NCBI GenBank assembly: GCA_964410915.1
Contig: CAYPIU010000015.1
Span: forward strand, 1 to 37,318
Reading direction: 5' to 3'
Source of the DNA: CAZFJG01 sp964410915
Lineage (GTDB): Bacteria; Synergistota; Synergistia; Synergistales; JAFGMB01
Length of the DNA stretch: 37,318 nt
A program made the translations under genes and the position numbers. Under the pieces are notes generated by a model. That model made no database searches. It was not told the origin of the DNA and saw only the letters and a list, made by a program, of their open reading frames with translations. This document shows, one piece after another, positions 8,060 to 16,543 of the stretch. The first letter of the stretch is position 1, and each line of letters opens with the position of its first letter.

Positions 8060-9806
8060 AACCTTCTCCAAACTGTAGTTGATAAAGCCGGTAATAGATA
8101 CCCTCACTGGCCATCAATGTCTTATGATCCCCGGTTTCAGCTATTCTGCCTCCCGAAAGAACTATTATTCTATCCGCTTCCCTTATGGTCGTAAGCCTGT
8201 GCGCTATGATAAAAGAGGTCCTTCCTTCCATTGCTTTTTTCATTGCTTCCTGGATCTGCTTTTCAACCTGAATATCAAGCGAAGATGTCGCCTCATCCAT
8301 TATTAGTATCCTGGGATCCCTTATTATAGCTCTTGCTATAGCTACTCTCTGCCGCTGTCCGCCACTGAGAGTAACACCTCTTTCTCCTACCTCTGTATGG
8401 TAACCATCGGGGAGAGTCCGGATATAACCATCTATTCCAGCGACTTTTGCTGCCTGGATAACCTGATCCATTGCTGCATTTTCCAGTCCATAGGATATAT
8501 TGAATGCTATGGTCCCTTTCATAAGGACGGGATCCTGAGGCACTATTCCTATCTGGCGACGAAGAGATTTGAATTGAAGAGTTCTTACGTCATGACCATC
8601 GACACTTACAGTCCCTTCCTGCGGATCATAGAACCTGGGGATAAAATCCATCAGCGTGGATTTACCCACTCCGGTGGGACCTACAATGGCAATGTTCTCT
8701 CCAGCCTTTACAGAAAGATCTATACCTTTAAGGATCCACTGATCCTTTTCATACCTGAACCAGACATTCTCAAAATCCACATTACCCTTCATCGCACTTA
8801 TTATGATCGGATCTGCAGGCTGTTTCACCTCTACTGGAGTATCAAGAAGGCTGAATATCCTGTCACATGCAGCAAGACCATGCTGCATCCCGCTTATTAT
8901 CCTTGTATAGACCCTTATGGGCTGAACGAGAAAACCAAGATAGCCAAGGAATGCTATGAGTTCACCAGGAGTTGAATTTCCTTTAACCACTTCCCGTCCG
9001 CCTATCCAGAGAATAAATGCAAGTGCGGAAATAAGAACTACTTCTATTGTTCCCGATAATGCCGCCTGGACCTGGGTCCTGCGCATAAGGGCCTTGAAAT
9101 TGGCCTGGTTCTGCTGCCTGAATCTTTGAGTCTCCTGTTCTTCAGTTGCAAAAGAAAGTACTATACGTATTGCTGAAAGGGCTTCCTGCGCTATTGCAGA
9201 AAGCCTGGCAAGCTGTTCCTGTATATCATGCCCCACTGTCCTCAGTTTTTTAGAGGCACGGCCCAAAAGCAGCGCCACCAGAGGCAGTATGGTAAATGTT
9301 ATCAGGGTAAGCTTCCAGTTGAGGTAGATCATAAAACCAAGCATACCCAGGAAAGTCACACCCTGGACAACCAGATCGACAATAACTGTGGTGACCATGT
9401 TCTGAAGTATATTGGCATCATTTGTAATCCTCGACATAAGGTCTCCAACTCGTTTGCCGTATATATACTTCAGGGACATGCTCTGGACATGTTCATACAG
9501 CCTTGCCCTCAGATCCATAACTACCTTCTGGCCTACCCAGTTCATAAGATACTGCTGGCCATAGGAGGCAAAAGCCTTTAAGACATATATCGCTACAAGA
9601 CCGGTGGCGAGAAAGTTCAGGATCATCATTTTCTTGGCGATCAGTACATCATCAACAATATTTTTGAGCATCCACGGCGGAACGACTGTACAGGCGGACG
9701 AAATGATCATGCACGCCAATGCTGCTATTATTCTTGGCATATATGGCCTTGCTTCGCCTAACAGTCTTTTATATACACCTGAACCCGTTTTTTCTTTTTC
9801 CGGCAT
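8031..9806 (-). CDS. msbA: Lipid A export ABC transporter, MsbA-like (fused permease-ATPase)
   Basis: This 591-residue half-transporter has an N-terminal six-helix membrane domain (about residues 15-315) and a C-terminal ATPase domain. Walker A is GPTGVGKST, the signature is LSGGQRQRVAIARAI, and Walker B is ILIMDEATSSLD. MsbA flips core-lipid A across the inner membrane. The family also contains multidrug exporters of the same shape, but its place between LpxB-like genes and lpxK makes MsbA the best call. The ATG start follows the stop of the upstream gene with no gap (TAAATG). Its end overlaps the lpxK start. Confidence 0.88.
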   Translation of the reverse strand: MPEKEKTGSGVYKRLLGEARPYMPRIIAALACMIISSACTVVPPWMLKNIVDDVLIAKKMMILNFLATGLVAIYVLKAFASYGQQYLMNWVGQKVVMDLRARLYEHVQSMSLKYIYGKRVGDLMSRITNDANILQNMVTTVIVDLVVQGVTFLGMLGFMIYLNWKLTLITFTILPLVALLLGRASKKLRTVGHDIQEQLARLSAIAQEALSAIRIVLSFATEEQETQRFRQQNQANFKALMRRTQVQAALSGTIEVVLISALAFILWIGGREVVKGNSTPGELIAFLGYLGFLVQPIRVYTRIISGMQHGLAACDRIFSLLDTPVEVKQPADPIIISAMKGNVDFENVWFRYEKDQWILKGIDLSVKAGENIAIVGPTGVGKSTLMDFIPRFYDPQEGTVSVDGHDVRTLQFKSLRRQIGIVPQDPVLMKGTIAFNISYGLENAAMDQVIQAAKVAGIDGYIRTLPDGYHTEVGERGVTLSGGQRQRVAIARAIIRDPRILIMDEATSSLDIQVEKQIQEAMKKAMEGRTSFIIAHRLTTIREADRIIVLSGGRIAETGDHKTLMASEGIYYRLYQLQFGEGYAKPGPKLS

Positions 9807-10910
9807 TTAGATCAGCCTTTCTACAACATCACAGACATTCCGTGAGGGATCTTTTTTTGATCCGGCACTTGTCTGCAAAAGCTCTTTTCCCATTTTTCCC
9901 AGTAACTGCTTATCCTGAAGCACTCCAAGCGCCTCTTCCGCTACCATTTCAGGAGTAACATCTCCCCTTATCTCTATCTGTATCTCCTTTTGTGCAAGCC
10001 GATTAGGCCATCCCATGAACCCTGTACCCGGATCAGCCTTCCGAAGCATGAACTCCTTCAAGCTTAAACCTGCATATGGGATCTTTTCTATGAGGGACTT
10101 TAAACCCGAAAGCGGGACATTCCTCAAAAAAGAGAATGGTAACACAATGATAGTTGGTATTCCACAGTGCATCATTTCAAGATTATTGGTACCAGGAGGA
10201 GCGATGACCATATCTGCTCCTCGTATGAAATCCCCTGAATTACCCTGATATGGAGAAAGCCCCGCTTTTTGCCATAACTGCAATTGTTCAGAAGTCGCAA
10301 AGAAAGGAAGCAGTGTTTTTATTTGAAGGTTTCCTGCCTTTTTTTGAGCATGCTCAAGAAACCTTCTGAAAAATATTCTTGTTTCGTTCAGCATGTACGA
10401 TCTGCTTCCAGGAAGAAAAAGGACTTTCCCGGCCTCATCTGCTGACCATGGATCTTCTGCCTCGTCAAATGAGATAGAGTCAAGGACCAGATCTCCTACC
10501 ACAACAGGATCAACTCCAGGCCTTTTTATCATTTTTTCCATTACATCATAGGCGGTTAATACAGCACTGCATCTTTCCATCCCTTTTTTATAACCGTATG
10601 AATATGAGACAAGCGGAGCACTGGACAGGAAAGACAGCACCCTTCCGAACATCAGGTCACCCCCGAGTTGAAGGACTGCATCGACCTTCTCTCCAAAGAA
10701 TGATAAAAATGTCGAAACAGCACCTGCGGGACCTGAGACCTGATCTGAATATATAGACTCTGCTATCTCTTTTTCATTTCCACAGGAAAATTGACAGGGA
10801 AGTATGATCAGATGGATTTTATAACCTTTTCTGCCAAGATCCCTGCAGACAGGCCGGGCCCATCCAAGCATCTCACCCGGGCCATTAACGAGAACTCCTA
10901 CTTTTTTCAT
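9807..10910 (-). CDS. LpxB-like GT-B glycosyltransferase paralogue, function unknown
   Basis: This 367-residue protein is not the normal LpxB, which is the next gene upstream, but shares its plan. VLFLPGSRSYMLNETRIFF matches the LpxB ILPGSRRSEI region. GADMVIAPPGTNNLEMMHCG matches the LpxB donor-site SGTxxLE segment, and the C-terminal GWPNRLAQKEIQ followed by TPEMVAEEAL matches the NxLAGxxxxPELLQ region. The N-terminal LpxB motif (GEPSGD) is replaced by VNGPGEMLGW, so the acceptor site probably differs. ATG overlaps the lpxB stop in an ATGA. It could be an alternative lipid A glycosyltransferase or a core enzyme; no substrate can be assigned. Confidence 0.75.
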   Translation of the reverse strand: MKKVGVLVNGPGEMLGWARPVCRDLGRKGYKIHLIILPCQFSCGNEKEIAESIYSDQVSGPAGAVSTFLSFFGEKVDAVLQLGGDLMFGRVLSFLSSAPLVSYSYGYKKGMERCSAVLTAYDVMEKMIKRPGVDPVVVGDLVLDSISFDEAEDPWSADEAGKVLFLPGSRSYMLNETRIFFRRFLEHAQKKAGNLQIKTLLPFFATSEQLQLWQKAGLSPYQGNSGDFIRGADMVIAPPGTNNLEMMHCGIPTIIVLPFSFLRNVPLSGLKSLIEKIPYAGLSLKEFMLRKADPGTGFMGWPNRLAQKEIQIEIRGDVTPEMVAEEALGVLQDKQLLGKMGKELLQTSAGSKKDPSRNVCDVVERLI

Positions 10911-12025
10911 TGGCCTGACGTCTCCAGTATTTTCCTGGCCCAGAAGGCCCCAGCTCCTTCATTACCCATACCATTACGGGTCTCGCAAAGAAGGGAATGT
11001 ATCTTTTTCTGATAGACCTTATCATTGAAATATCTTTTGAGACAACCTGTCATTTCTTCAGCATTAGCATGATCCTGTAGTAACTCCGGATAGATCTGTG
11101 TTCCGCTCATTATATTGGGAAGAGAAAAGAAAGGCACGTTGATAAATAACCTGTATAACAGGTAGGAAAGCCAGGATCCCCTGTACCCGACTACCATAAA
11201 GCGGTCAAGCATCATTGCCTCGACAGAAACTGTTCCACTTGAGGCCAATACAGCTTTTGAACAGGCCATCAGGTCTTTTCCCGAACCTTCAAAATATTTT
11301 TTTGAAGTCAGGCGGCTCCTCATATCCTCCTTAACATCTTCCGGCAAACCAGGTGCAATTGAAAAGACAGGACAAAAACCCATTTGTTCTATAAGATCAG
11401 CACTGGATATAAAATTTGGCAGCATCCTGTTTATCTCACTTCGCCTGCTTCCAGGCAGGATCGATATAATTCCCCTGTCAGTTTCAAACGGCAGGATATC
11501 TGCCGGAGCATAATAGTTTTTCATTTCTTCCAGAACAGGGTGCCCCTTCCACATTGAAGGCAATCCCTTTTTAAGAAGAAAGTCATGTTCGAATCCAAAG
11601 AGAGGAAGACAAAGATCACACAGTCTTGATAGTAATTTAGTTCTGCTCTCTCGCCAAACCCATACTGCAGGAGGCACAAGATATACAATTCTGCCTCCAA
11701 ATCCTTTTTTTTTCAGAGAACGAAGCAGGGGTATGTGAAAATCAGGGCTGTCAACTACAACAACTGTTTCCGGTTGTCTTTCAATGATCATTCTGGATAT
11801 CGAATCTTTAAGTCTAACAAGCCTCGGGATCGCAGGTATAACTTCCGAAAACCCCATAAGACACAGTTCATTCATACTCTTTACAGCAAAACAGCCTTCT
11901 TTTTCCGCCTCAGAACCTGCCATACCCCATATTTCATCATGATAACCTGCTTTTACAAGTTCACGAACAAGGATAGCTGCATAGTGGTCACCGGAGGGCT
12001 CTCCGCAACTTATGAAGATCGACAA
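10907..12025 (-). CDS. lpxB: Lipid-A-disaccharide synthase LpxB
   Basis: LpxB joins UDP-2,3-diacylglucosamine and lipid X to form the lipid A disaccharide on the cytoplasmic face of the inner membrane. The 372-residue protein has the canonical motifs SCGEPSGDHYAA, GMAGSEAE, DSPDFHIPLL, VPPAVWVWRESR, ILPGSRRSEINRMLP, ASSGTVSVEAM and the closing NGMGNEGAGAFWARKIL. The start is a TTG at 12025, overlapping the lpxI end by 16 bases with AGGTG a few bases upstream; no ATG or GTG fits better. It supplies the substrate of LpxK further down the run. Confidence 0.95.
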   Translation of the reverse strand: MSIFISCGEPSGDHYAAILVRELVKAGYHDEIWGMAGSEAEKEGCFAVKSMNELCLMGFSEVIPAIPRLVRLKDSISRMIIERQPETVVVVDSPDFHIPLLRSLKKKGFGGRIVYLVPPAVWVWRESRTKLLSRLCDLCLPLFGFEHDFLLKKGLPSMWKGHPVLEEMKNYYAPADILPFETDRGIISILPGSRRSEINRMLPNFISSADLIEQMGFCPVFSIAPGLPEDVKEDMRSRLTSKKYFEGSGKDLMACSKAVLASSGTVSVEAMMLDRFMVVGYRGSWLSYLLYRLFINVPFFSLPNIMSGTQIYPELLQDHANAEEMTGCLKRYFNDKVYQKKIHSLLCETRNGMGNEGAGAFWARKILETSGQ

Positions 12026-12825
12026 GGCTTGACACCTGTCACGGATATACCATATCCATCCGCTGTTTCTATAAAATCTTTTCTGTTAAGGATTATTGTC
12101 CTGCAGGCTTCTACGGCGAGACATTTCAACCCGGCTTTTTTCATATTTTCAAGTGTTTTATTTCCGACTGTCGGGATGTCATATCTTTCATCCTGTCCGG
12201 GTTTCATCATTTTGATAAGAATCCCTCCGGAACTTATCTTTCCGGCTCTTATGATCGTTTCATCAGTACCCTCCATTGCTTCCACAGCTACGACTGAACG
12301 ATTGTGGGTCACTATAGACTGGCCAAAAGAAAGGGGGAGGAGAACCTTCATTATGCGGAGTCCGTACTCCAGATCCTCCAACTGACCTTTGTCAGGGACA
12401 TTTTGTGTCATAACCCCCTCATCAGCCATAAGGGAGGGTATCAGATCAATATATCTCATTACTGAAAGACCGGCAGCTTCAAAAATGGATACTATTCCGC
12501 CCAAAAGAGAATGATCATCCATCTCTGACAGACCTTTAAGCAGTTTTCTGGTCGAGCTGCCCAGCTTTTCAGGAGCATAGACAAGGCTCTTGGGAATAAG
12601 TCCCGCCATCATAAGCCTGGTTATTCCACTGGAACGCATATCAAGAACGATACTCTCAATATCAATACTATTGATCTGATAAATATCATTCTTTTCAGAA
12701 CTGAAAAATGAATTATCCTCTCTGAGAGAGTATAGTTTTGTATTAAAGCCAGCTTCTGAAAGGGACGAAAATATTTCTTCCGGCAATTCCCCCTCGCCAG
12801 CTATCAGACCTATCCTTTTTCCCAT
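12010..12825 (-). CDS. lpxI: UDP-2,3-diacylglucosamine pyrophosphatase LpxI
   Basis: LpxI hydrolyses UDP-2,3-diacylglucosamine to lipid X, the step done by LpxH or LpxG in other bacteria. The 271-residue protein begins GKRIGLIAGEGELPEEIF and contains MDDHSLLGGIVSIFEAAG, then ADEGVMT, and the C-terminal DIPTVGNKTLENMKKAG and LAVEA, all typical of the family. ATG at 12825 has AGGAG 7 bases upstream; the longer frame to 12885 would intrude on the lptF end and was not used. Spacing to lptF upstream is 25 bases. Using LpxI rather than LpxH fits non-enterobacterial diderms. Confidence 0.93.
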   Translation of the reverse strand: MGKRIGLIAGEGELPEEIFSSLSEAGFNTKLYSLREDNSFFSSEKNDIYQINSIDIESIVLDMRSSGITRLMMAGLIPKSLVYAPEKLGSSTRKLLKGLSEMDDHSLLGGIVSIFEAAGLSVMRYIDLIPSLMADEGVMTQNVPDKGQLEDLEYGLRIMKVLLPLSFGQSIVTHNRSVVAVEAMEGTDETIIRAGKISSGGILIKMMKPGQDERYDIPTVGNKTLENMKKAGLKCLAVEACRTIILNRKDFIETADGYGISVTGVKPCRSS

Positions 12826-12850
12826 GGTTTGCTCCTTTGACCCCCCGTTA

Positions 12851-13954
12851 TCAGTGGTTTCCACGTTTTGCAAAAAAACCTCCAAGAACCAGGAAAATAA
12901 TGTTCGGTATCCATGCAGATATGACTGGAATCAGATTTCCCGATTGCCCGAGAGCTCTACAGAAGGACATTACTACATAGTAGGCAAAAACAATGAGTAT
13001 GCTCATACCAAATCCCAGTCCAGCACCTGTCCTCTGCGGCCTTACTCCAAAAGCAGCCCCGACCAGAGCCAGAACAACACTCGCCCAGGGTATGGCAAGT
13101 CTCAGGTGAAATATCACCCATAGAGGTGCAACGTTCGCTCCCTGTTTTTCAAGAATTTTTATATGTTCGATCAGCTCAAAGATACCCATATCTTCTGGAT
13201 CTCTCGACGCACTGGCTATCTGCCCGGGGGTCAGATCAAGATCGACAGTTTGCTGCTCAAAACGAAAAAGGAGCTTTACAGACCCCTTATCATCCACTTC
13301 AAAGACTTCACCATTGCTGAGGATCCATTTCCCATCCTGCCATAATCCATCCCTGGCCGTGGATATTCTGTTAAGTTTGCCTTCATCAAACTCCTGGATA
13401 AGGACATCACTCATGTGCCCATCCCTGGGACGGAGGCTGCTGATATAAACTACCCTGTGAAGATCCCCCCCGCTTTCTTCCCTGAGGAAAACCCTCTCCT
13501 TCAACATGGATGGCTTTTCCCTTGCTATTTCATACCTCATAAGGTTATCCGCAGCCATATTGGCAACAGGGACAACGGTTTCATTGAAAACAAGGGCTGC
13601 TATAGCTACAGTCACAGAAACCAGCAGTACCGGTCTCAGGATCCTCTGAAATGCAATTCCAGAAGATTTCAAGGCTATAAGTTCACTGTTGCCCGACAAC
13701 CTTCCGAAAGTCAAAAGTGATGAGAGGAGACAGGCCATAGGAAGGGTCAGAGTTATAACAGAAGGCAATTTATATAAAAAAAGGCGAGATACGACCCAGA
13801 AGGAAACACCCTTTTCAATTATAAGATCCGCTATATCAAAAAGCAGGTCTCCTGCTACCAGGATTATGGTAAATGACATAACTCCAAAGACGAAAGACCC
13901 TGCCAGTTCTTTTGCTATAAAAGTATCAAGTATCCTGAGCTTCCTGTCCCTCAT
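12851..13954 (-). CDS. LptF/LptG-family permease (LPS export)
   Basis: Members of this family form the transmembrane part of the LptBFG exporter that extracts LPS from the inner membrane. The 367-residue protein has three N-terminal membrane helices (about 16-42, 57-80, 104-126), a hydrophilic periplasmic domain of about 150 residues that resembles the beta-jellyroll of LptF/LptG, and three C-terminal helices ending near residue 360. It begins RILDTFIAKELAGSFVFG, typical of the family. Only one copy is here, so LptF versus LptG cannot be decided; it may act as a homodimer or a second gene may lie elsewhere. The start overlaps the kdsC stop (ATGA). Confidence 0.88.
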   Translation of the reverse strand: MRDRKLRILDTFIAKELAGSFVFGVMSFTIILVAGDLLFDIADLIIEKGVSFWVVSRLFLYKLPSVITLTLPMACLLSSLLTFGRLSGNSELIALKSSGIAFQRILRPVLLVSVTVAIAALVFNETVVPVANMAADNLMRYEIAREKPSMLKERVFLREESGGDLHRVVYISSLRPRDGHMSDVLIQEFDEGKLNRISTARDGLWQDGKWILSNGEVFEVDDKGSVKLLFRFEQQTVDLDLTPGQIASASRDPEDMGIFELIEHIKILEKQGANVAPLWVIFHLRLAIPWASVVLALVGAAFGVRPQRTGAGLGFGMSILIVFAYYVVMSFCRALGQSGNLIPVISAWIPNIIFLVLGGFFAKRGNH

Positions 13955-14454
13955 AAAAGACCTCCAGAACTTTCCGCCAGGTTACGGTTATACTCAATGA
14001 TCCAGTCACATATCTCCCGGACAGCTCCGTGTCCACCATCCTTAACTGTTACATGATCCGCAGTTTCCTTAACTTTCTGAATTGCATTATTCACAGCAAA
14101 ACCATTACCAGACCAGGCTATACAATCAATATCATTTATATCATCACCCGCAAAGGCTACCTCTTCTTCGACAAGCCCAAGACCTTGAGCAATTTCCTGG
14201 AGAACCTCTTTTTTATTTACCACACCATTATGAAGGATCGATATTCCAAGACCAGATGCCCTTAGTGCCGTAGGCTCTGAATATCTGCCGCTGATTATGG
14301 CAACAGTTACACCTGATCTCTGAAGCCGGGAAATGCCCATCCCATCATGAACATCAAAACGCTTACTCTCATTGCCATTGGAATCAATATACAGACCTCC
14401 GTCCGTCAATGTTCCGTCAACGTCAAGAGCAAGGAGCCTAATCACTTTTCCCAC
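13951..14454 (-). CDS. kdsC: Kdo-8-phosphate phosphatase KdsC
   Basis: KdsC removes phosphate from Kdo 8-phosphate to give Kdo. The 167-residue HAD protein is a minimal cap-less phosphatase. The nucleophile motif is LDVDGTLTDG (Asp11, Asp13), followed by FDVHDGMGISRLQRSG, IISGRYSEPTALRA and AGDDINDI. The likely start is GTG at 14454, within the end of lpxA; a second GTG at 14445 (three codons later) also has a purine-rich region before it, and no ATG is available. Size and position beside the other Kdo and lipid A genes separate it from general HAD phosphatases. Confidence 0.92.
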   Translation of the reverse strand: MGKVIRLLALDVDGTLTDGGLYIDSNGNESKRFDVHDGMGISRLQRSGVTVAIISGRYSEPTALRASGLGISILHNGVVNKKEVLQEIAQGLGLVEEEVAFAGDDINDIDCIAWSGNGFAVNNAIQKVKETADHVTVKDGGHGAVREICDWIIEYNRNLAESSGGLL

Positions 14455-15250
14455 TTCCCCGTTTAAAGGAAGGCCAGGTCTCTATACCACGTCTTGTGTC
14501 TCTGGCGAAAGTCAGGATCTCCTCTGCAAGTATATCCTTTCCAAAAGTCGACTCACATTTCTCCAGGGATCTTTTAAAAGTAAGCCCGGAATGAAATATG
14601 CTACGGTAGATCTCCTTGATCCTGGACCTTTCTCCTGGAGAAAAACCAGCCCTCTTGAGACCGATCCTGTTTATACCATATATCCTTCCAGGGTGACCAT
14701 CTACAAGAAGGAAGGGTGGTATATCCTTTACTATTTTGGAAAGTCCTCCTATCATGCAGAAACGTCCTATCCTGACGAACTGGTGAACTCCTGATATACC
14801 GCCAAGAACTGTGCTGTCACCAACTGAACTGTGTCCGGCCAGACCTGTTTTATTTGCCATTGTGACATTATTGCCTACTTTGACATTATGGGCCAGATGA
14901 ACGCCTTCCATAATGAAACAATCATCTCCAACATCAGTAGAAGTCCCCTCACCCGAAGAGCGGTTTATAGTCACGTTCTCCCTGATGATATTTCTATCCC
15001 CTATTGTCACCCATGTTTCCTCTCCCTTGAAATCATGGTCCTGGGGTTGTCCTCCAATGACTGAATTTTCGTGAAAGGTACACTCACTGCCTATCTCTAC
15101 ATAGTCAAGAATATTTACAAAGGCTTTAAGAACTGTACCCTTACCGATCCTGACTTTGCCAGAGACAATGCAATAAGGGCCAATTGTCACATCATTTGCG
15201 ATCTCGGCACCTGGAGCTATGATCGCCGTGGGATGAATATTGGGCGTCAA
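14438..15250 (-). CDS. lpxA: UDP-N-acetylglucosamine acyltransferase LpxA
   Basis: LpxA adds the first 3-hydroxyacyl chain to UDP-GlcNAc using acyl-ACP. The 270-residue protein is a left-handed beta-helix of hexapeptide repeats (INHPTAII-like start, then IGPYCIVSGKVRIGKG) with a helical C-terminus. His121 (in HLAHNVKVGNN) aligns with the catalytic His125 of E. coli. Gly169, thirteen residues after the His of VHQF, aligns with E. coli Gly173, the chain-length ruler, so long (C14-type) 3-hydroxyacyl use is possible. The start is TTG sharing bases with the fabZ stop (TTGA), with GAGGA 4 bases upstream. Confidence 0.95.
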   Translation of the reverse strand: MTPNIHPTAIIAPGAEIANDVTIGPYCIVSGKVRIGKGTVLKAFVNILDYVEIGSECTFHENSVIGGQPQDHDFKGEETWVTIGDRNIIRENVTINRSSGEGTSTDVGDDCFIMEGVHLAHNVKVGNNVTMANKTGLAGHSSVGDSTVLGGISGVHQFVRIGRFCMIGGLSKIVKDIPPFLLVDGHPGRIYGINRIGLKRAGFSPGERSRIKEIYRSIFHSGLTFKRSLEKCESTFGKDILAEEILTFARDTRRGIETWPSFKRGSGKSD

Positions 15251-15693
15251 TTCTCTTCCTCCTCATGAAGGCTTCTGGCAAGGAGAAAACTGTAATCAGC
15301 TTCTGCTGCGATCTCCCCGTTCACTGTTGAAGTAGCATGTACCTTGCCAACTCTGCTTCGGATCCTTGTCATTTCCGCTGTTGTAATAAGCTGATCTCCA
15401 GGTTTTACTGGACGGCGGAACTTGGCATTGTTAACACCCGTAAGATATGTGATCATACCTTTCATTTCCGGTCTCATAACTATCATCATAGCAGCGACCT
15501 GCCCCATGGCCTCAAGGACAAGTACACCCGGCATAACCGGTTCTGCCGGAAAATGTCCCTGGAAAAATGGCTCATTGATAGTTACATTCTTGAGACCTTT
15601 AGCTTTTCCTTCTTCAACCTCAATTATCCTGTCTACAAGAAGAAATGGATATCTGTGGGGCAGATTTTCCAGTATCTTGTGAATATCATACAT
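15247..15693 (-). CDS. fabZ: 3-hydroxyacyl-ACP dehydratase FabZ
   Basis: FabZ dehydrates 3-hydroxyacyl-ACP in fatty acid elongation and competes with LpxA and LpxD for the same substrates. The 148-residue hot-dog protein has LPHRYPFLLVDR, then FFQGHFPAEPVMPGVLVLEA with catalytic His47 and Glu61. It lies 7 bases after lpxC and overlaps lpxA by 4 bases, the common lpxC-fabZ-lpxA arrangement, which lets the cell balance phospholipid against lipid A. ATG at 15693 has GAGGA upstream. Confidence 0.96.
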   Translation of the reverse strand: MYDIHKILENLPHRYPFLLVDRIIEVEEGKAKGLKNVTINEPFFQGHFPAEPVMPGVLVLEAMGQVAAMMIVMRPEMKGMITYLTGVNNAKFRRPVKPGDQLITTAEMTRIRSRVGKVHATSTVNGEIAAEADYSFLLARSLHEEEEN

Positions 15694-15700
15694 TTACCAT

Positions 15701-16543
15701 TCATCCTCTCTGTCTGCTAAAAATTCTTTTCAATCTCTCTGTAAATTGAAGATTCAGCTCATGGCCGCTCTTGAAAGCATAGATATTTGCCTGGAGGGGA
15801 ACTCCCAGAAGTGAAAGATCACCTATCAGATCAAGAAGTTTGTGCCTGACAAATTCATCAGGGAAATGGAGCCCTCCCTCTGCCTTGATAGATTTTTCTC
15901 CAACTATAACTGCATTTTCGGGTGTCCCGCCCTTTACAAGCCCCCTGCGTTTAAGTTCTTCTATCTCATTTTCAAATCCAAAAGTCCTTGCTGGCGCGAT
16001 CTCCAGGCTGAAATCCATTTCAGAGGGTATAAATGTAAAAACCTGCCTGCCCACAAGCGGATTTTCAAAGTCTATGATAAAAGTATAACTTGTACGCGTT
16101 GAGGGGAAAGCCCATATACATTTATCTCCCTTATCTGTATCAACGCCAAATGGAAGAGAAAGTATCGCGGGTTCAATTACTGAACTTTTGGCAACAATAC
16201 CAGCACTTTTGAGTGATTCAGTGATATCCCGTGCACTGCCATCCAGAACCGGGATCTCACTGTTTTCTTCCATTTCTATCTCAATATCGGTTATACCTGT
16301 CCCAGCAAGGGATGCAAGCAGATGTTCAACAGTGTATATCACAGAACCGTCGGGGAAAAAAAGAGTTGTACCTCTTCCTGTCCCCTCTGCCGAAACTTCT
16401 TTTATATTGTATTTTTTACCTTTAATGACAAAATAGATCCCTTCGTCTTCACAGGGCCTTATCATAACTGAGGATTCCTGCCCTTTATGAAGACCTTTAC
16501 CTGATATCAGGATCTCTTCTGCAATGGTTTTCCTATTTATCAT
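15701..16543 (-). CDS. lpxC: UDP-3-O-acyl-GlcNAc deacetylase LpxC
   Basis: LpxC is the zinc deacetylase of the committed step of lipid A synthesis. The 280-residue protein has both LpxC domains. Zinc ligands appear as His74 (TVEHLLASL), His234 and Asp238 (FVRHKLLDLIGDL); Glu73 is the expected base and His261 (SGHELN) the second catalytic histidine. The N-terminal ISGKGLHKG and the IAPARTFGF loop are also typical. ATG at 16543 overlaps the end of lpxD by 11 bases. No fusion to FabZ is present. Confidence 0.96.
   Translation of the reverse strand: MINRKTIAEEILISGKGLHKGQESSVMIRPCEDEGIYFVIKGKKYNIKEVSAEGTGRGTTLFFPDGSVIYTVEHLLASLAGTGITDIEIEMEENSEIPVLDGSARDITESLKSAGIVAKSSVIEPAILSLPFGVDTDKGDKCIWAFPSTRTSYTFIIDFENPLVGRQVFTFIPSEMDFSLEIAPARTFGFENEIEELKRRGLVKGGTPENAVIVGEKSIKAEGGLHFPDEFVRHKLLDLIGDLSLLGVPLQANIYAFKSGHELNLQFTERLKRIFSRQRG

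Noticed and set aside
5777..8107. Start of lpxK at 8107
   Set aside because: It would overlap msbA by 77 bases; ATG 8059 has a good ribosome site and keeps the usual LpxK N-terminus.
12826..12885. Longer N-terminus of LpxI up to 12885
   Set aside because: It lies in the lptF end, and the family begins at the Met of MGKRIGLIAG, which has AGGAG 7 bases upstream.
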